A DNA stretch of 64,000 bases, from positions 186,001 through 250,000 of the forward strand of contig NZ_BMRY01000002.1 of NCBI RefSeq assembly GCF_014648875.1, read 5' to 3'. This DNA is from Streptomyces parvus (lineage in GTDB: Bacteria; Actinomycetota; Actinomycetes; Streptomycetales; Streptomycetaceae). Shown here piece by piece: positions 9,301-17,977 of the stretch. The notes beneath the pieces are model-generated. The model did no database searches, was not told the origin of the DNA, and saw nothing but the letters and a program-made list of their open reading frames with translations. The position numbers were made by a program, and so were the translations under genes. Positions within the stretch are counted from its first letter, which is position 1. The number at the start of each line of letters is the position of its first letter.

Positions 9301-10101
9301 TGGAACTTCAACGGGTCGATCGACGAGGTCGCCGTCTGGCAGCGCCGGCTGGAGGACACCGAGATCGCGGACGAGGCCAGGCTGCTCACGTCGGAGGGCT
9401 TCGCCGGCGCCGAACTGGTCGCCGACTGGTCGCCGACGGGCGGCAGCGGCGCGGTCGTCACGGACAGCACGTCCGGCTACGGCCGAACGCTGAATCTGAC
9501 CGGCGGTGCGGCGATCCAGGACGGAGAGATCGTCTTCGACGGTGTGGACGACGTCGCCACGTCCAGCGGAGCGCCGCTCGACGACACCGGCTCCTTCACC
9601 GCCACGACGACCGTCGCCCTGGACAAGGAGCGGGTGCTGTCGAAGAACGTCGGCTACACCGGCCAGGTCTTCGGGCAGCGCACGGCGAGCGGGTCGTCCT
9701 GGGGCTTCTGGTACCAGATGTCGGGCAAGGACACCGTCCTCGACCCCGAGACCGGTCTGGAAGTGACCGAGCCGGTCGGTAAATGGCACTTCGGGCGTCT
9801 CAACGCCGACGGGACCCTGACCTCGGTGGTGTCCGACGAGATCGTGTCGCTGGACAGCGTGGTCCGGCTGACCGGGACGTTCGACGCCCAGGCCGGGACG
9901 ATCAGCCTGTACACGGGGCACAACCAGAACGGCGACGACAGGGCCTACACGGCACAGGCGGGCACCGGCGACCTCGCCGTCGCTGCCGCTCAGAGCGGCA
10001 GCGCCTGGAAGAACCACCTGCCGGTCCGGATCTCGGAGATCCGCCTGTGGGCGGGAGCCATGGCCGGATCGGGCCAGATCGACGCCCACGTGGGCAACTG
10101 A
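6340..10101 (+). CDS. secreted LamG/DNRLRE-domain protein upstream of the RHS gene
   Basis: 1,253 residues. Signal peptide: a basic N-terminus, a hydrophobic core VAVLTTALMTIVCGA and a cleavage site near PASA-AQ (about residue 45). Residues about 350-530 look like a DNRLRE-type beta domain (YTQRLYFEFSPAELKGKHVL, TTWSSRP). Two LamG/concanavalin-like jelly-roll domains follow, at about 780-1030 (AYTVSAWARLNTRDKDAIVL, FNGSIDEVAVWQRRL) and 1060-1250. GTG 6340 is chosen because GGGGGG lies 7 bases upstream and the signal peptide then begins properly. In streptomycetes such proteins often sit directly before large RHS proteins, as here (gap 122 bp). It probably acts at the cell surface with the RHS protein; its exact role is unknown. 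Confidence 0.85.
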   Translation: MRRGGWPLHVSATHRGRRRLGRSTAVAVLTTALMTIVCGALPASAAQAGSLQNRAADDERKAEAPASTEEDRLLREAKDSGQRVEVTGERTAYSTVFANPDGMTFTLEQSTVPVRAAKSGGWVEPDATLVRGEDGTVGPKASAAAMFFSGGGKAKPLAAIVDQGRSLAVDWPDPLPEPVLDGPTALYRDVLPDVDLQVHATVESFQHVLVVKTPEAAKNPRLEELTFGLRTEGLAIRKGETGNLTAVDGTGRTVFRAPPARMWDSAGSADAGQAKSLSPKATAEAGTRSAPKVTAEAATAAAPEAADSGKGVEPGQGDKVVRMDVRVAKGSLTVVPDAAMLSRTEASAFPLFIDPLVTWGEGERTLLRSDGYESYDWSNGDDGLGKGVGKCGTWNGYYCGPGYTQRLYFEFSPAELKGKHVLDATFKVTEPWAFQCDPRWVDLVRTDNISASTTWSSRPKERDLMVDRHVSAGRGSLCDPDSPDAAIEFNDNPEESNENLTPTVRDFAAGKFARLTLQLRAHDEGDTAAWKRFKNDAVLSVKYVGKPALPVNVGIVSGNGTVCSPSSADPAVISDTTPQLVGKPKTMAGGESQANLRIRWRTERWNGSAWVLAQTDMDSPTSGYVGNLSLQSKSLPTALTAGVAHRLTAVTLSYYEGGTNRLNTGYSAPCYFKIDNTSPLAPTVTLRPPYSECLPNACVAGGGPGVSAKARFTPAAGDTNIVDFQYRLTETEAWKTVCTPGSPCLFEVGVTPVKSGTQRLYVKAKDSLGRWGAQQVLDFLVATGEGPVARWRFDETTGVAKNSVAGGSAHDASLVGTAVRDDRGRRGLITHDANGVPLPSPVTDRGLSLDGSGAAAATARSVVETRSAYTVSAWARLNTRDKDAIVLSQDGAKYSSFLMWYETSYNSWVFGVKEKDEDNGQAYFGIVGRAPAVTGAWTHLAGTYDPASKELKLYVNGVLQGTRVTPSGWSSSGPFNVGRYLWNGQRNWNFNGSIDEVAVWQRRLEDTEIADEARLLTSEGFAGAELVADWSPTGGSGAVVTDSTSGYGRTLNLTGGAAIQDGEIVFDGVDDVATSSGAPLDDTGSFTATTTVALDKERVLSKNVGYTGQVFGQRTASGSSWGFWYQMSGKDTVLDPETGLEVTEPVGKWHFGRLNADGTLTSVVSDEIVSLDSVVRLTGTFDAQAGTISLYTGHNQNGDDRAYTAQAGTGDLAVAAAQSGSAWKNHLPVRISEIRLWAGAMAGSGQIDAHVGN

Positions 10102-10223
10102 ACCGACCCCTCTTCGAGGGCGGTGCCGCGTCTGCCGCGACACCGCCCTCGCTCTCACGGCCCGACGGCCGTACGACCGGCGCCCGGGTGGGAAGCCGGC
10201 TTCTCGAACTGGAGTGCATGGAC

Positions 10224-13200
10224 ATGTTCGGCACTGGGACAAGACGACGGGGGAGCGGGGGCCCAGGGCTCCGTCCCCGAGCTCTGGCCCTGGCACTGAC
10301 TTTGGGCATGGTGGCACCGCTGGCGCTGGTTTCCAGCGCCGAAGCGGCCCAACGCGGCCTCGGCCGGCCCGATGTACAGGAACAGCGGGTCAGCAAGGTG
10401 AGGGCCGTCGACGCGGCGGCGGGCAGGAAGGCCCGCAAGCAGGTCGCGGCGGATCTGGAGGCCAACACCCGGCAGGCGGGCCGGGCCGCCACCGAGCGGC
10501 GTGACGCCGTCTGGCCGAAGCCGGGAACGGCCGAGCTGCCGGTGGCGGGAGGCGGAACGGCGGAGGCCGTCGTCGGTGGGCTGCCGCTGGCCCTGTCCCG
10601 GCGGGACGCCCGGAGCACCGGGGCGGCCGCCGTGGGACGGTCGACCGTCACCGTCCTCGACCAGAAGGCGGCCGACCGGCTCGGCATCACCGGGGTGGTG
10701 CTCACCGCCGATGTCCTGGCGGACGGCCCGGTCGATGTGACCATGGAGTACGGCGGATTCGCCTCGGCGGTGGGCGGCGGCTGGGCCGGCCGGCTGGAGC
10801 TCGTACAGCTGCCGGCCTGTGCGCTGACCACACCGAGGAAACCGGCCTGCCGTCAGCAGACGCCCCTCGGGTCCGACAACGACACGCACCGGCAGGAGGT
10901 CTCCGCGACACTGCCGTCGAAGCTCGCGTCCGCCCCGGGAGGCGCGCGGGCGACGTCCGCCGCCGGTACGGCGGTCCTGGCGCTCACCGCGGCCGGAGCA
11001 GGCGCCGGTGAGTCCCCGAAGGGCAGCGGCGACTACTCCGCCACCGAGCTCGCCGAGTCCTCGTCGTGGTCGGCGGGCAGCAGCTCCGGGGCCTTCACCT
11101 GGAACTACGACCTCAAGCTGCCTCCCGCCGCCGCGGGGCCGACGCCCACCATGTCCCTGTCCTACGACTCCGGGAGCGTGGACGGCCGCACCGCCACCAC
11201 GAACAATCAGGGCAGCCCCGTCGGCGAGGGATTCGGCATCACGGAGTCCTACGTCGAGCGCAGTTACGGCAGTTGCGACGACGACGGCCACGAGGACGTC
11301 TTCGACCTCTGCTGGAAGTACGACAACGCCAGGCTGGTGCTGAACGGGAAGTCCAGCACGCTGGTCAAGGACAAGACCTCCGGGCAGTGGCGGCTGCAGG
11401 GCGACGATGCCTCGTCGGTCACCCGGTCCACGGGCGCGGACAACGGCGACGACAACGGCGAGCACTGGACCGTCGTCACGGGCGACGGGACGAAGTACGT
11501 CTTCGGCCTGGACAAGCTCGACGGGGCCGGAAGCCAGCGGACCAACTCGGTCTGGACGACTCCCGTCTTCGGCGACGACAGCGGTGAGCCGGGGTACACG
11601 GGCGGGGACTCCTTCGCGAAGCGCTCCCTGACCCAGGCGTGGCGCTGGAACCTGGACTACGTCGAGGACACCCGGGAGAACGCGGCCACTTACTGGTACA
11701 CGGCGGAGGCCAACCACTACCGGAAGAACAAGGCCGACAAGGCCGACACCTCCTACATCCGCGGCGGATACCTCAACGAGATCCGCTACGGGCTGCGCAA
11801 GGGCGCGCTTTTTACCGACGCCGCCGACGCCAAGGTCACCTTCGGCCACGCCGAGCGGTGCACCGCGGCGGACTGCACGACCCTGAAGAAGGAGACGGCG
11901 CACCACTGGCCGGACGTGCCGTTCGAGTCGCTGTGCTCCAAGGACGACGCGGACTGCGAGGCCCTCGCCCCGGCCTTCTTCACGCGCAAGCGCCTGACGT
12001 CGGTCAACACCTTCTCGTGGTCCGCGGCGACGTCGGAGCACACCCCCGTGGACTCCTGGGCGCTGACCCAGAAGTACCTGGACGGTGGCGACATCGGCGA
12101 TACCTCCGACCACGTCCTGACGCTCACCTCGCTCAAGCGCACGGCCAAGGCGGGAACGGCCGTCGAGTTCGACCCGGTCGGATTCACCTACCACATGCGC
12201 CCCAACCGGGTGGACGGCACGGACGACATCCTTCCGCTGACCCGGCCCCGCGTATCGACGGTCACCTCGGAGACGGGGGCGGTCACCACCGTCACGATGT
12301 CGGCGCCCGAGTGCGTCCGCAGCGAGGTCCTCGGAAAGCCCGAGGACACCAACACCCGTAACTGCTTCCCGCAGTTCTGGAACATCAACGGTTCCTCGGT
12401 GGCGTCGGTGGACTGGTTCCACAAGTACCGCGTGGTGGCCGTGGTGACGTCCGACCCGGCCGGACAGAACGACACGGTCGAGCAGGAGTACCTGTACAGC
12501 GGAGCCGCCTGGCACTACAGCGACTCGCCCTTCACCCCCAAGGACGAGCGCACCTGGTCGGACTGGCGAGGATACCGCCAGGTCACCGTTCTCAAGGGCG
12601 CCAAGGACACCACGCGTTCGAAGGTGGTCTCCCTCTACCTCCAGGGCATGGACGGTGACGCCAACAAGGACGGCACCACCAAGTCCGTGAGCACACCTGC
12701 GCTTCCGGTCACCGGCCTGAACCTCGCGACGACGACCGACTCCGGAGCCTTCGGCGGCCAGCTGCGACAGCGGATCACCTACGCGGGGACCTCCCCGATC
12801 GGCGTGGTGGTCAACCAGCCGTGGCAGAAGGAGACCGCGCGTCAGGACGTGCCCGGGGCGGGCGACCACGTCGCCCGCTACGTCCGCACGCAGAAGACCA
12901 CCACGTACACCTATCTGACCGCCCCCAAGTCCTGGCGCGCCCGGACCGTCTCCACCGACCACGACGAGTACGGCATGCCGTACCAGGTGCAGGACAACGG
13001 TGACGACGCGAAGAGCGGCGACGAGATCTGCACCCGCACCTGGTTCGCCCGCAGCGACGACTCCGGCATCACGAGCCTGCCCTCGCGTACCCGGACGGTG
13101 GGGCGGACCTGTGCGACGACCGACGCGTCCCTGGACCTGCCCGCCGACTCCACCCGCCGCGGTGACGTCCTGACCGACTCGGCCATCGCGTACGACGGCG

Positions 13201-16200
13201 CCGCCTGGTCCGCCACGCAGAAGCCCTCCAAGGGCCTGCCGACCTGGACGGGACGCGCCGCCTCCTACACCGCGGCCGACGCCCCCGTCTGGCAGAAGAC
13301 CGGCACCACGTCCTACGACACGCTCGGACGTGCCCTGACGGTCACCGACGCCGACGACAAGTCGACGGTGACCGGTTACACCCCGACCACCGCGGGCCCG
13401 CTGACCGGAACCGTGGTCACCAACGCCAAGGGCTTCAAGACGTCGACGTTCTTCGATGCCCGGCGCGGGGTGCCGCTGCGCACGTACGACGCCAACTCCC
13501 GCAAGACGGAGCTGACCTACGACGCCATCGGCAGGCTGACGGACGTCTGGCTCCCCGACCGCAACCGGGCGGCGGGCGAGAGCCCGAGCCAGAAGTTCCG
13601 CTACGCACTCAGCAACAGCAAGCCGTCGGCGGTCTCGACGGCGGTGCTGAAGAAGGACGGGGTCAGCTACAACACCACGTACACGATCTACGACGCGCTG
13701 CTGCGGCCGCTCCAGACCCAGTCACCGACCCCGCAGGGAGGCCGGCTGCTCACGGACACCCGCTACGACTCCCGAAGCCTGGCCTACGAGACGCACGCGG
13801 ACATCTTCGACAGCACGGCGGCGCCCAACGGCACGTACACACGCGCGGAGTACGGCGAGTCGCCCACCCAGACCGAGATCGTCTTCGACGGCGCCGAACG
13901 GGAGACTTCGAGGTCGGTGCTCTTCTTCGGCGTCAAGCGCTGGACGACGGCCACCGAACACACCGGTGACTCCACCGGCACGAGCGCCCTCGCCGGGGGC
14001 ACCGCGAACCGGGTGATCGTCGACGCCCGCGGCCAGAAGACCGAGACCCGCACGTACGCGGGCCAGCAGCCGACCGACCCCGCGTACGGGGGCGGCCTGG
14101 GCGTCCCCTACACCTCGGCAGCCACGGAGTACACCCTCGACGGCAAGACGAGCGTCTTCACCGGTCCGGACAAGGCGCGCTGGAGCTACGAGTACGACCT
14201 GTTCGGCCGCCAGACCGCCGCCGTGGACCCCGACAAGGGCCGGGCGACGACCGGGTACAACAAGCTCGACCAGGCGATCCGGGTCACGGACGCCCGACAG
14301 CGCTCGGTGCTGACGAAATACGACGAGATCGGCCGGATCACCGGCACCTGGGACGGTGCCGAGACCGATGCGAAGCGCCTCACCGAGCACCTCTACGACG
14401 GGGTGATCAAGGGCAAGCCGTCCTCGTCGATCCGGTACGTCGGCGGCAAGGCCGGTCAGGCGTACACCCGTGAGGTCCTCACGTACGACACGCTCGACCG
14501 CCCGTTGAGCAGCCGGATCAAGCTGCCGGCCGACGACCCGCTGGTCAAGGCGGGCGCCCCGGCGACCATCGATTCCACGAGCGCCTACAACAACGACGGG
14601 ACGCGCCAGAACACCAAGGAACCGGCGCTCGGCGGGCTGCCCTCGGAGGTGATCGAGTACGGCTACACCGCCCTCGGGCAGGTCAAGTCCGTCGTCGGCA
14701 GCACCGGTTACCTGCTCGACACCGACTACTCGGCCCTCGGTCAGCCGCAGCAGCTCATCCTGGGCGTGGCCAACACCGAGGCGCACAAGAAGGCCTACGT
14801 CACCCACACCTACGAGGAGGGCACCGGCCGCATCACCCGCAGCCACGTCACGGACCAGACCCACCCGTACATGCTGCAGGACCTCAACTACACCTACGAC
14901 CAGGCGGGGAACGTCACCGCGATCGCGGACCCGACCACTCTCGGCGGCACCGGCAAGGCGGACGCCCAGTGCTTCGCCTACGACGGCTTCCGCCGCCTGA
15001 CGGAGGCCTGGACCCCCTCCTCGCAGAAGTGCTCGGATCCCCGCGACGCGTCGAAGCTGTCGGGACCCGCGCCGTACTGGACGGGGTACACCTACGACAC
15101 GGCCGGACAGCGCAAGACGGAGACCCAGCACAAGCCGGGCGGGGACACCACCGACACCTACTGCTACCGGGGCGGCGACAAGCAGCCGCACACCCTCGCC
15201 GGCGTCAGCGCCAAGGGTAACTGCACCCAGCCCGAGCGTTCGTACACCTACGACGACGCGGGAAACACGGACTCACGGCCGGGAGCGGCCGGGAAGCAGG
15301 TCCTGGAATGGGGCGCCGAGGGCAAGCTCTCCAAGCTCACGGAGGGAACTCGCACCACTGACTACCTCTACGACGCGGACGGCAACCTCCTCATCCGCGG
15401 CGAGAAGAACGGCGAGCGGGTGCTGTACGCGGGCGCCACGGAGCTGCATCTCAAGAGCGACGGCACCTTCTGGGCCCAGCGCTTCTACGGATCCACCGAA
15501 CTGTCCGTCGCCGTGCGTACCAACCAGAGCGGCGCCAACAAGCTCTTCTACCTGGCCGGTGACCAGCACGGCACCTCCAGCCTGGCCATCGCCTCCGACA
15601 CGCAGGCGGTGACCAAGCGCTATCTGACCGCCTTCGGAGTGGAGCGGGCGGGCGCCGTCGGGTCCTGGGTGGACGACCGGTCCTTCCTGGGCAAGACACG
15701 CGACCGGTCCACCGGTCTGACCCACCTCGACGCACGCGAGTACGACGCGGAGCTGGGCCGGTTCATCAGCGTCGACTCGCTGCTGGAGACCGAGAAGCAC
15801 CAGTCGCTGGCCGGTTACGGCTATGCCGAGAACAACCCCGTCACGCTGTCCGATCCCACGGGCCTCGGAAGCTTCTCCTGCACCATGGGCGTGGACTGCC
15901 CGACCGGAGCGGAAAAGGTGGAGGAGACCGTCTCCCCGCCAGTCTGGGGCGCCAGCAGCACCGGCACCTCGGGCACGTCCTGGAGCGGGCCGCTCGGCTA
16001 CACCGGGATTCCCACGCTGCCGCTGGTGCAGCAGCCGCCGCTGCTCATGGGTCCTGACCCCATGCCGTTGCTGTTCACCGGTCCGGTCAGCCCCGAGATG
16101 CAGAAGTTGCAGAAGATGTTCATGGAGGCACAGGCGATGTGCCGTCTGCCGTCGGGCAGTCTCGTGAACAACGAGCACGGGGGTGACGGCAAGGTCAACA

Positions 16201-16745
16201 GCGACGGCCCCTGGTCGCTCGCGTTCCGCTGGGCCTGGGGCGCCGACTGGCACCCGAACTATTTCAAGCAGGCGATCACGCTGTCGGACGCAAAGTACGA
16301 CGGTGACGACGCGATCACCCAGAACCTGATCGACAGCAGCAGCATGAAGGACGCACGGGTGTACGTGGCCAACACCTTCCGCGAGACAGGAGCCCTCAAG
16401 GGCAAGACCAAGTACAGCACCACCAAGAACGCCGAGGGGCAGAACAGAAACCTCGCCCAACTCGTCGGTCTCTACGCATCCGACGTCGGCGGACTGCTCA
16501 TAGGAAAGAAGGACAGGAAGGCCCAGGGCGTACTCGGCTCCTACGACCTCAAGTACAAGATCACCGAGAGCAAGGGCAGCACGCTCACAGTCAAGTACAC
16601 GGCCTCGACGGACATCGACAACGAGTCCTTCCTTCCGTCGCACGCCGAGTGGCAGAAGGCCACCAACTATGGTCCCAAACACATGGGAGGATTCTTCGCC
16701 GGCTACCGGGTCGAGATCCGCTGGCAAGAGACCATCTACAAGTAG
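10224..16745 (+). CDS. RHS/YD-repeat polymorphic-toxin-like protein with unknown C-terminal domain
   Basis: 2,173 residues. Signal peptide: basic start, hydrophobic ALALALTLGMVAPLALVSS, cleavage near AEA-AQ (about 40). An N-terminal SpvB-like part (TMSLSYDSGSVDGRTATTNN) precedes many YD repeats (YDTLGRALTVTDADD, YDAIGRLTDVW, YTYDQAGNVTAI). The RHS core ends with DAREYDAELGRFISVD and GYAENNPVTLSDPTGL near 15866. In this family the DPxGL boundary separates the shell from a variable effector, often a toxin. Here about 292 residues follow; I do not recognise them. They include a Pro/Gly linker and FRWAWGADWHPNYFKQ, and the tail ends in FAGYRVEIRWQETIYK. ATG 10224 has GGAG nine bases upstream; ATG 10218, in frame, is an alternative. 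Probably exported or surface-bound, acting in competition between cells. Confidence 0.85.
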   Translation: MFGTGTRRRGSGGPGLRPRALALALTLGMVAPLALVSSAEAAQRGLGRPDVQEQRVSKVRAVDAAAGRKARKQVAADLEANTRQAGRAATERRDAVWPKPGTAELPVAGGGTAEAVVGGLPLALSRRDARSTGAAAVGRSTVTVLDQKAADRLGITGVVLTADVLADGPVDVTMEYGGFASAVGGGWAGRLELVQLPACALTTPRKPACRQQTPLGSDNDTHRQEVSATLPSKLASAPGGARATSAAGTAVLALTAAGAGAGESPKGSGDYSATELAESSSWSAGSSSGAFTWNYDLKLPPAAAGPTPTMSLSYDSGSVDGRTATTNNQGSPVGEGFGITESYVERSYGSCDDDGHEDVFDLCWKYDNARLVLNGKSSTLVKDKTSGQWRLQGDDASSVTRSTGADNGDDNGEHWTVVTGDGTKYVFGLDKLDGAGSQRTNSVWTTPVFGDDSGEPGYTGGDSFAKRSLTQAWRWNLDYVEDTRENAATYWYTAEANHYRKNKADKADTSYIRGGYLNEIRYGLRKGALFTDAADAKVTFGHAERCTAADCTTLKKETAHHWPDVPFESLCSKDDADCEALAPAFFTRKRLTSVNTFSWSAATSEHTPVDSWALTQKYLDGGDIGDTSDHVLTLTSLKRTAKAGTAVEFDPVGFTYHMRPNRVDGTDDILPLTRPRVSTVTSETGAVTTVTMSAPECVRSEVLGKPEDTNTRNCFPQFWNINGSSVASVDWFHKYRVVAVVTSDPAGQNDTVEQEYLYSGAAWHYSDSPFTPKDERTWSDWRGYRQVTVLKGAKDTTRSKVVSLYLQGMDGDANKDGTTKSVSTPALPVTGLNLATTTDSGAFGGQLRQRITYAGTSPIGVVVNQPWQKETARQDVPGAGDHVARYVRTQKTTTYTYLTAPKSWRARTVSTDHDEYGMPYQVQDNGDDAKSGDEICTRTWFARSDDSGITSLPSRTRTVGRTCATTDASLDLPADSTRRGDVLTDSAIAYDGAAWSATQKPSKGLPTWTGRAASYTAADAPVWQKTGTTSYDTLGRALTVTDADDKSTVTGYTPTTAGPLTGTVVTNAKGFKTSTFFDARRGVPLRTYDANSRKTELTYDAIGRLTDVWLPDRNRAAGESPSQKFRYALSNSKPSAVSTAVLKKDGVSYNTTYTIYDALLRPLQTQSPTPQGGRLLTDTRYDSRSLAYETHADIFDSTAAPNGTYTRAEYGESPTQTEIVFDGAERETSRSVLFFGVKRWTTATEHTGDSTGTSALAGGTANRVIVDARGQKTETRTYAGQQPTDPAYGGGLGVPYTSAATEYTLDGKTSVFTGPDKARWSYEYDLFGRQTAAVDPDKGRATTGYNKLDQAIRVTDARQRSVLTKYDEIGRITGTWDGAETDAKRLTEHLYDGVIKGKPSSSIRYVGGKAGQAYTREVLTYDTLDRPLSSRIKLPADDPLVKAGAPATIDSTSAYNNDGTRQNTKEPALGGLPSEVIEYGYTALGQVKSVVGSTGYLLDTDYSALGQPQQLILGVANTEAHKKAYVTHTYEEGTGRITRSHVTDQTHPYMLQDLNYTYDQAGNVTAIADPTTLGGTGKADAQCFAYDGFRRLTEAWTPSSQKCSDPRDASKLSGPAPYWTGYTYDTAGQRKTETQHKPGGDTTDTYCYRGGDKQPHTLAGVSAKGNCTQPERSYTYDDAGNTDSRPGAAGKQVLEWGAEGKLSKLTEGTRTTDYLYDADGNLLIRGEKNGERVLYAGATELHLKSDGTFWAQRFYGSTELSVAVRTNQSGANKLFYLAGDQHGTSSLAIASDTQAVTKRYLTAFGVERAGAVGSWVDDRSFLGKTRDRSTGLTHLDAREYDAELGRFISVDSLLETEKHQSLAGYGYAENNPVTLSDPTGLGSFSCTMGVDCPTGAEKVEETVSPPVWGASSTGTSGTSWSGPLGYTGIPTLPLVQQPPLLMGPDPMPLLFTGPVSPEMQKLQKMFMEAQAMCRLPSGSLVNNEHGGDGKVNSDGPWSLAFRWAWGADWHPNYFKQAITLSDAKYDGDDAITQNLIDSSSMKDARVYVANTFRETGALKGKTKYSTTKNAEGQNRNLAQLVGLYASDVGGLLIGKKDRKAQGVLGSYDLKYKITESKGSTLTVKYTASTDIDNESFLPSHAEWQKATNYGPKHMGGFFAGYRVEIRWQETIYK

Positions 16746-16757
16746 GGGATAGGAAGT

Positions 16758-17195
16758 ATGTCGGTGGGAAGAGGGCGATGCGCCGCCATATCCCTGGCCC
16801 TGGGGCTGGCGGTGGTCCTGAGCGGGTGTTCCACGGCGGGCACCACGGCCGTGGACACCGACGGGCTGCCGGGTGTCTGGACCGGGAGCGGCGGCGGCCG
16901 GGTCGAGTTCCACGCGGACGGCCGGTTCAGCATGAAGGGGATTCCCGCCGAATCCGTCGACTTCACCTGGAGCGAGCCGCGGAACGGTGCGACCAGGGTC
17001 TCGGGTGCGGGAACCTGGCAGCAGCAGGACATCGACGAGGACAGCCTGCAACTGATGTTCGACGCCGGCGGCTCGTTCCCGACCGACGAGGAGGTCGCCA
17101 CCCTCATGGTCGCCGAGGACGGTCCGCCCCAGGTGCTCTACTTCAGCACGAACGTCGACAAGCCGTACGGCTACGAGATCGAGAAGAACCCGTAG
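16758..17195 (+). CDS. small lipoprotein, candidate immunity protein of the RHS effector
   Basis: 145 residues. A lipoprotein signal with basic start and hydrophobic ISLALGLAVV ends in the lipobox LSGC (Cys about 24). The mature part looks like a compact beta-rich domain (GVWTGSGGGRVEFHADGRF, FTWSEP, GTWQQQDID) and has no family I recognise. AGGAAG precedes ATG 16758. It begins 12 bases after the RHS stop, so it is almost certainly in the same transcript. Genes directly after an RHS C-terminal domain usually encode its immunity protein; membrane anchoring on the outer face would fit an effector that acts in the cell envelope. That role is inference from position only. Confidence 0.75.
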   Translation: MSVGRGRCAAISLALGLAVVLSGCSTAGTTAVDTDGLPGVWTGSGGGRVEFHADGRFSMKGIPAESVDFTWSEPRNGATRVSGAGTWQQQDIDEDSLQLMFDAGGSFPTDEEVATLMVAEDGPPQVLYFSTNVDKPYGYEIEKNP

Positions 17196-17219
17196 CCACT
17201 TCGGACGCCTCGACAGGTT

Positions 17220-17240
17220 CCCCGGGCCGTAGGCCCGGGG
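17220..17240 (+). terminator. terminator after the RHS/lipoprotein unit
   Basis: Perfect 9-bp stem CCCCGGGCC/GGCCCGGGG with loop GTA, 25 bases after the lipoprotein stop. There is no U-run, as is common in streptomycetes. Confidence 0.65.
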
Positions 17241-17940
17241 CCTGGCAGCCCGGGTCGGACACGAGCCGGCCCGGGCCTGGCGTTTGACGCCCTGATGCGC
17301 GACCGTCCGGGGGCGTGGGGCGATGTGTTGACCGGAGACGAGGCCGCCGGCGACCCAGTAACGAGCTTGGCGCCATAAGCAGAGAGATGTCGAGGGGGTC
17401 GCACGGCCTCCGAACGAGCAATGCTCAGGACTTGTGGATCGGTTCCGGGAGGGTGCACGAGGGCCCACCTTCCCGAATGATCCTGTGATGACTACCGAGT
17501 AGGCCCCACAGGTCAGCACCTACTGGTCAGCCACCGGCACCGGCAGATGCGTCGGCCGCGCCGAATGGGCCGACCTGCGTCAACGACTTGGTCCGTCAGT
17601 AGCCCGCGCTGGATCCAGGAGGACAGCCAGGTGACGGTGACGCGCAACGTCAGCTCCGCCACTGGTGCGTTCAGCGTCAGTCCTGCAGACAATGACGTCC
17701 CCGTCGCTGGCCACCGGTCGCGCCGTACACAGACCACCGGCCTCGCCCAGCGCCTCCAGCACCCGGCGCTGCCCGTGGTGTACGGATGGGCGCGCGGCAG
17801 CGCAGCCTCTAGATCTACATCCTGCGCCAGCGGTTCCGGACGCCATGCCCGCCCACCGCGACGGCGCGCGCCTGGTGAGCGGCACCCATGCCACCGGCGC
17901 CAACTCCCTGGCCCGGCAAGCCCGTGGTCGAGTACGGTCT
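17241..17940. other. 700-bp stretch without a recognisable gene
   Basis: Short frames on both strands have poor codon bias and no recognised protein. A start at 17487 (ATGACTACCGAG) is closed by TAG after four codons; the frame then stays open to about 17633, so a small decayed gene is possible. The stretch separates the RHS unit from the ABC operon and ends in the operator at 17941. Confidence 0.45.
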
Positions 17941-17960
17941 TATTTGTACGCGTACGAATA
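17941..17960. promoter_or_regulatory. palindromic operator in front of the IrtA-like gene
   Basis: TATTTGTACGCGTACGAATA is a 20-bp palindrome with a single mismatched pair. It lies 17 bases before ATG 17978 and covers a possible -10 element (TACGAAT). A dyad of this size and place is typical for TetR-family repressors; the TetR gene at the end of this operon is the obvious candidate. GGGAGGGG just after it is the ribosome-binding site. Confidence 0.6.
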
Positions 17961-17977
17961 CGGGAGGGGTCACCGAC

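Noticed and set aside
9783..10217. N-terminal extension of the RHS frame into the LamG gene
   Set aside because: The extension lacks a signal peptide and overlaps the end of the LamG gene; starts at 10218/10224 have the export signal.
10155..12962. 935-residue minus-strand frame over the RHS gene
   Set aside because: Antisense of a clear RHS protein; Val/Gly/Arg-rich shadow typical of high-GC DNA.
13722..15191. 489-residue minus-strand frame inside the RHS gene
   Set aside because: Shadow frame with no motif; YD repeats on the plus strand explain the codon pattern.
17580..17903. 107-residue minus-strand frame before the ABC operon
   Set aside because: No start signal, no domain and weak codon bias; left as non-coding.
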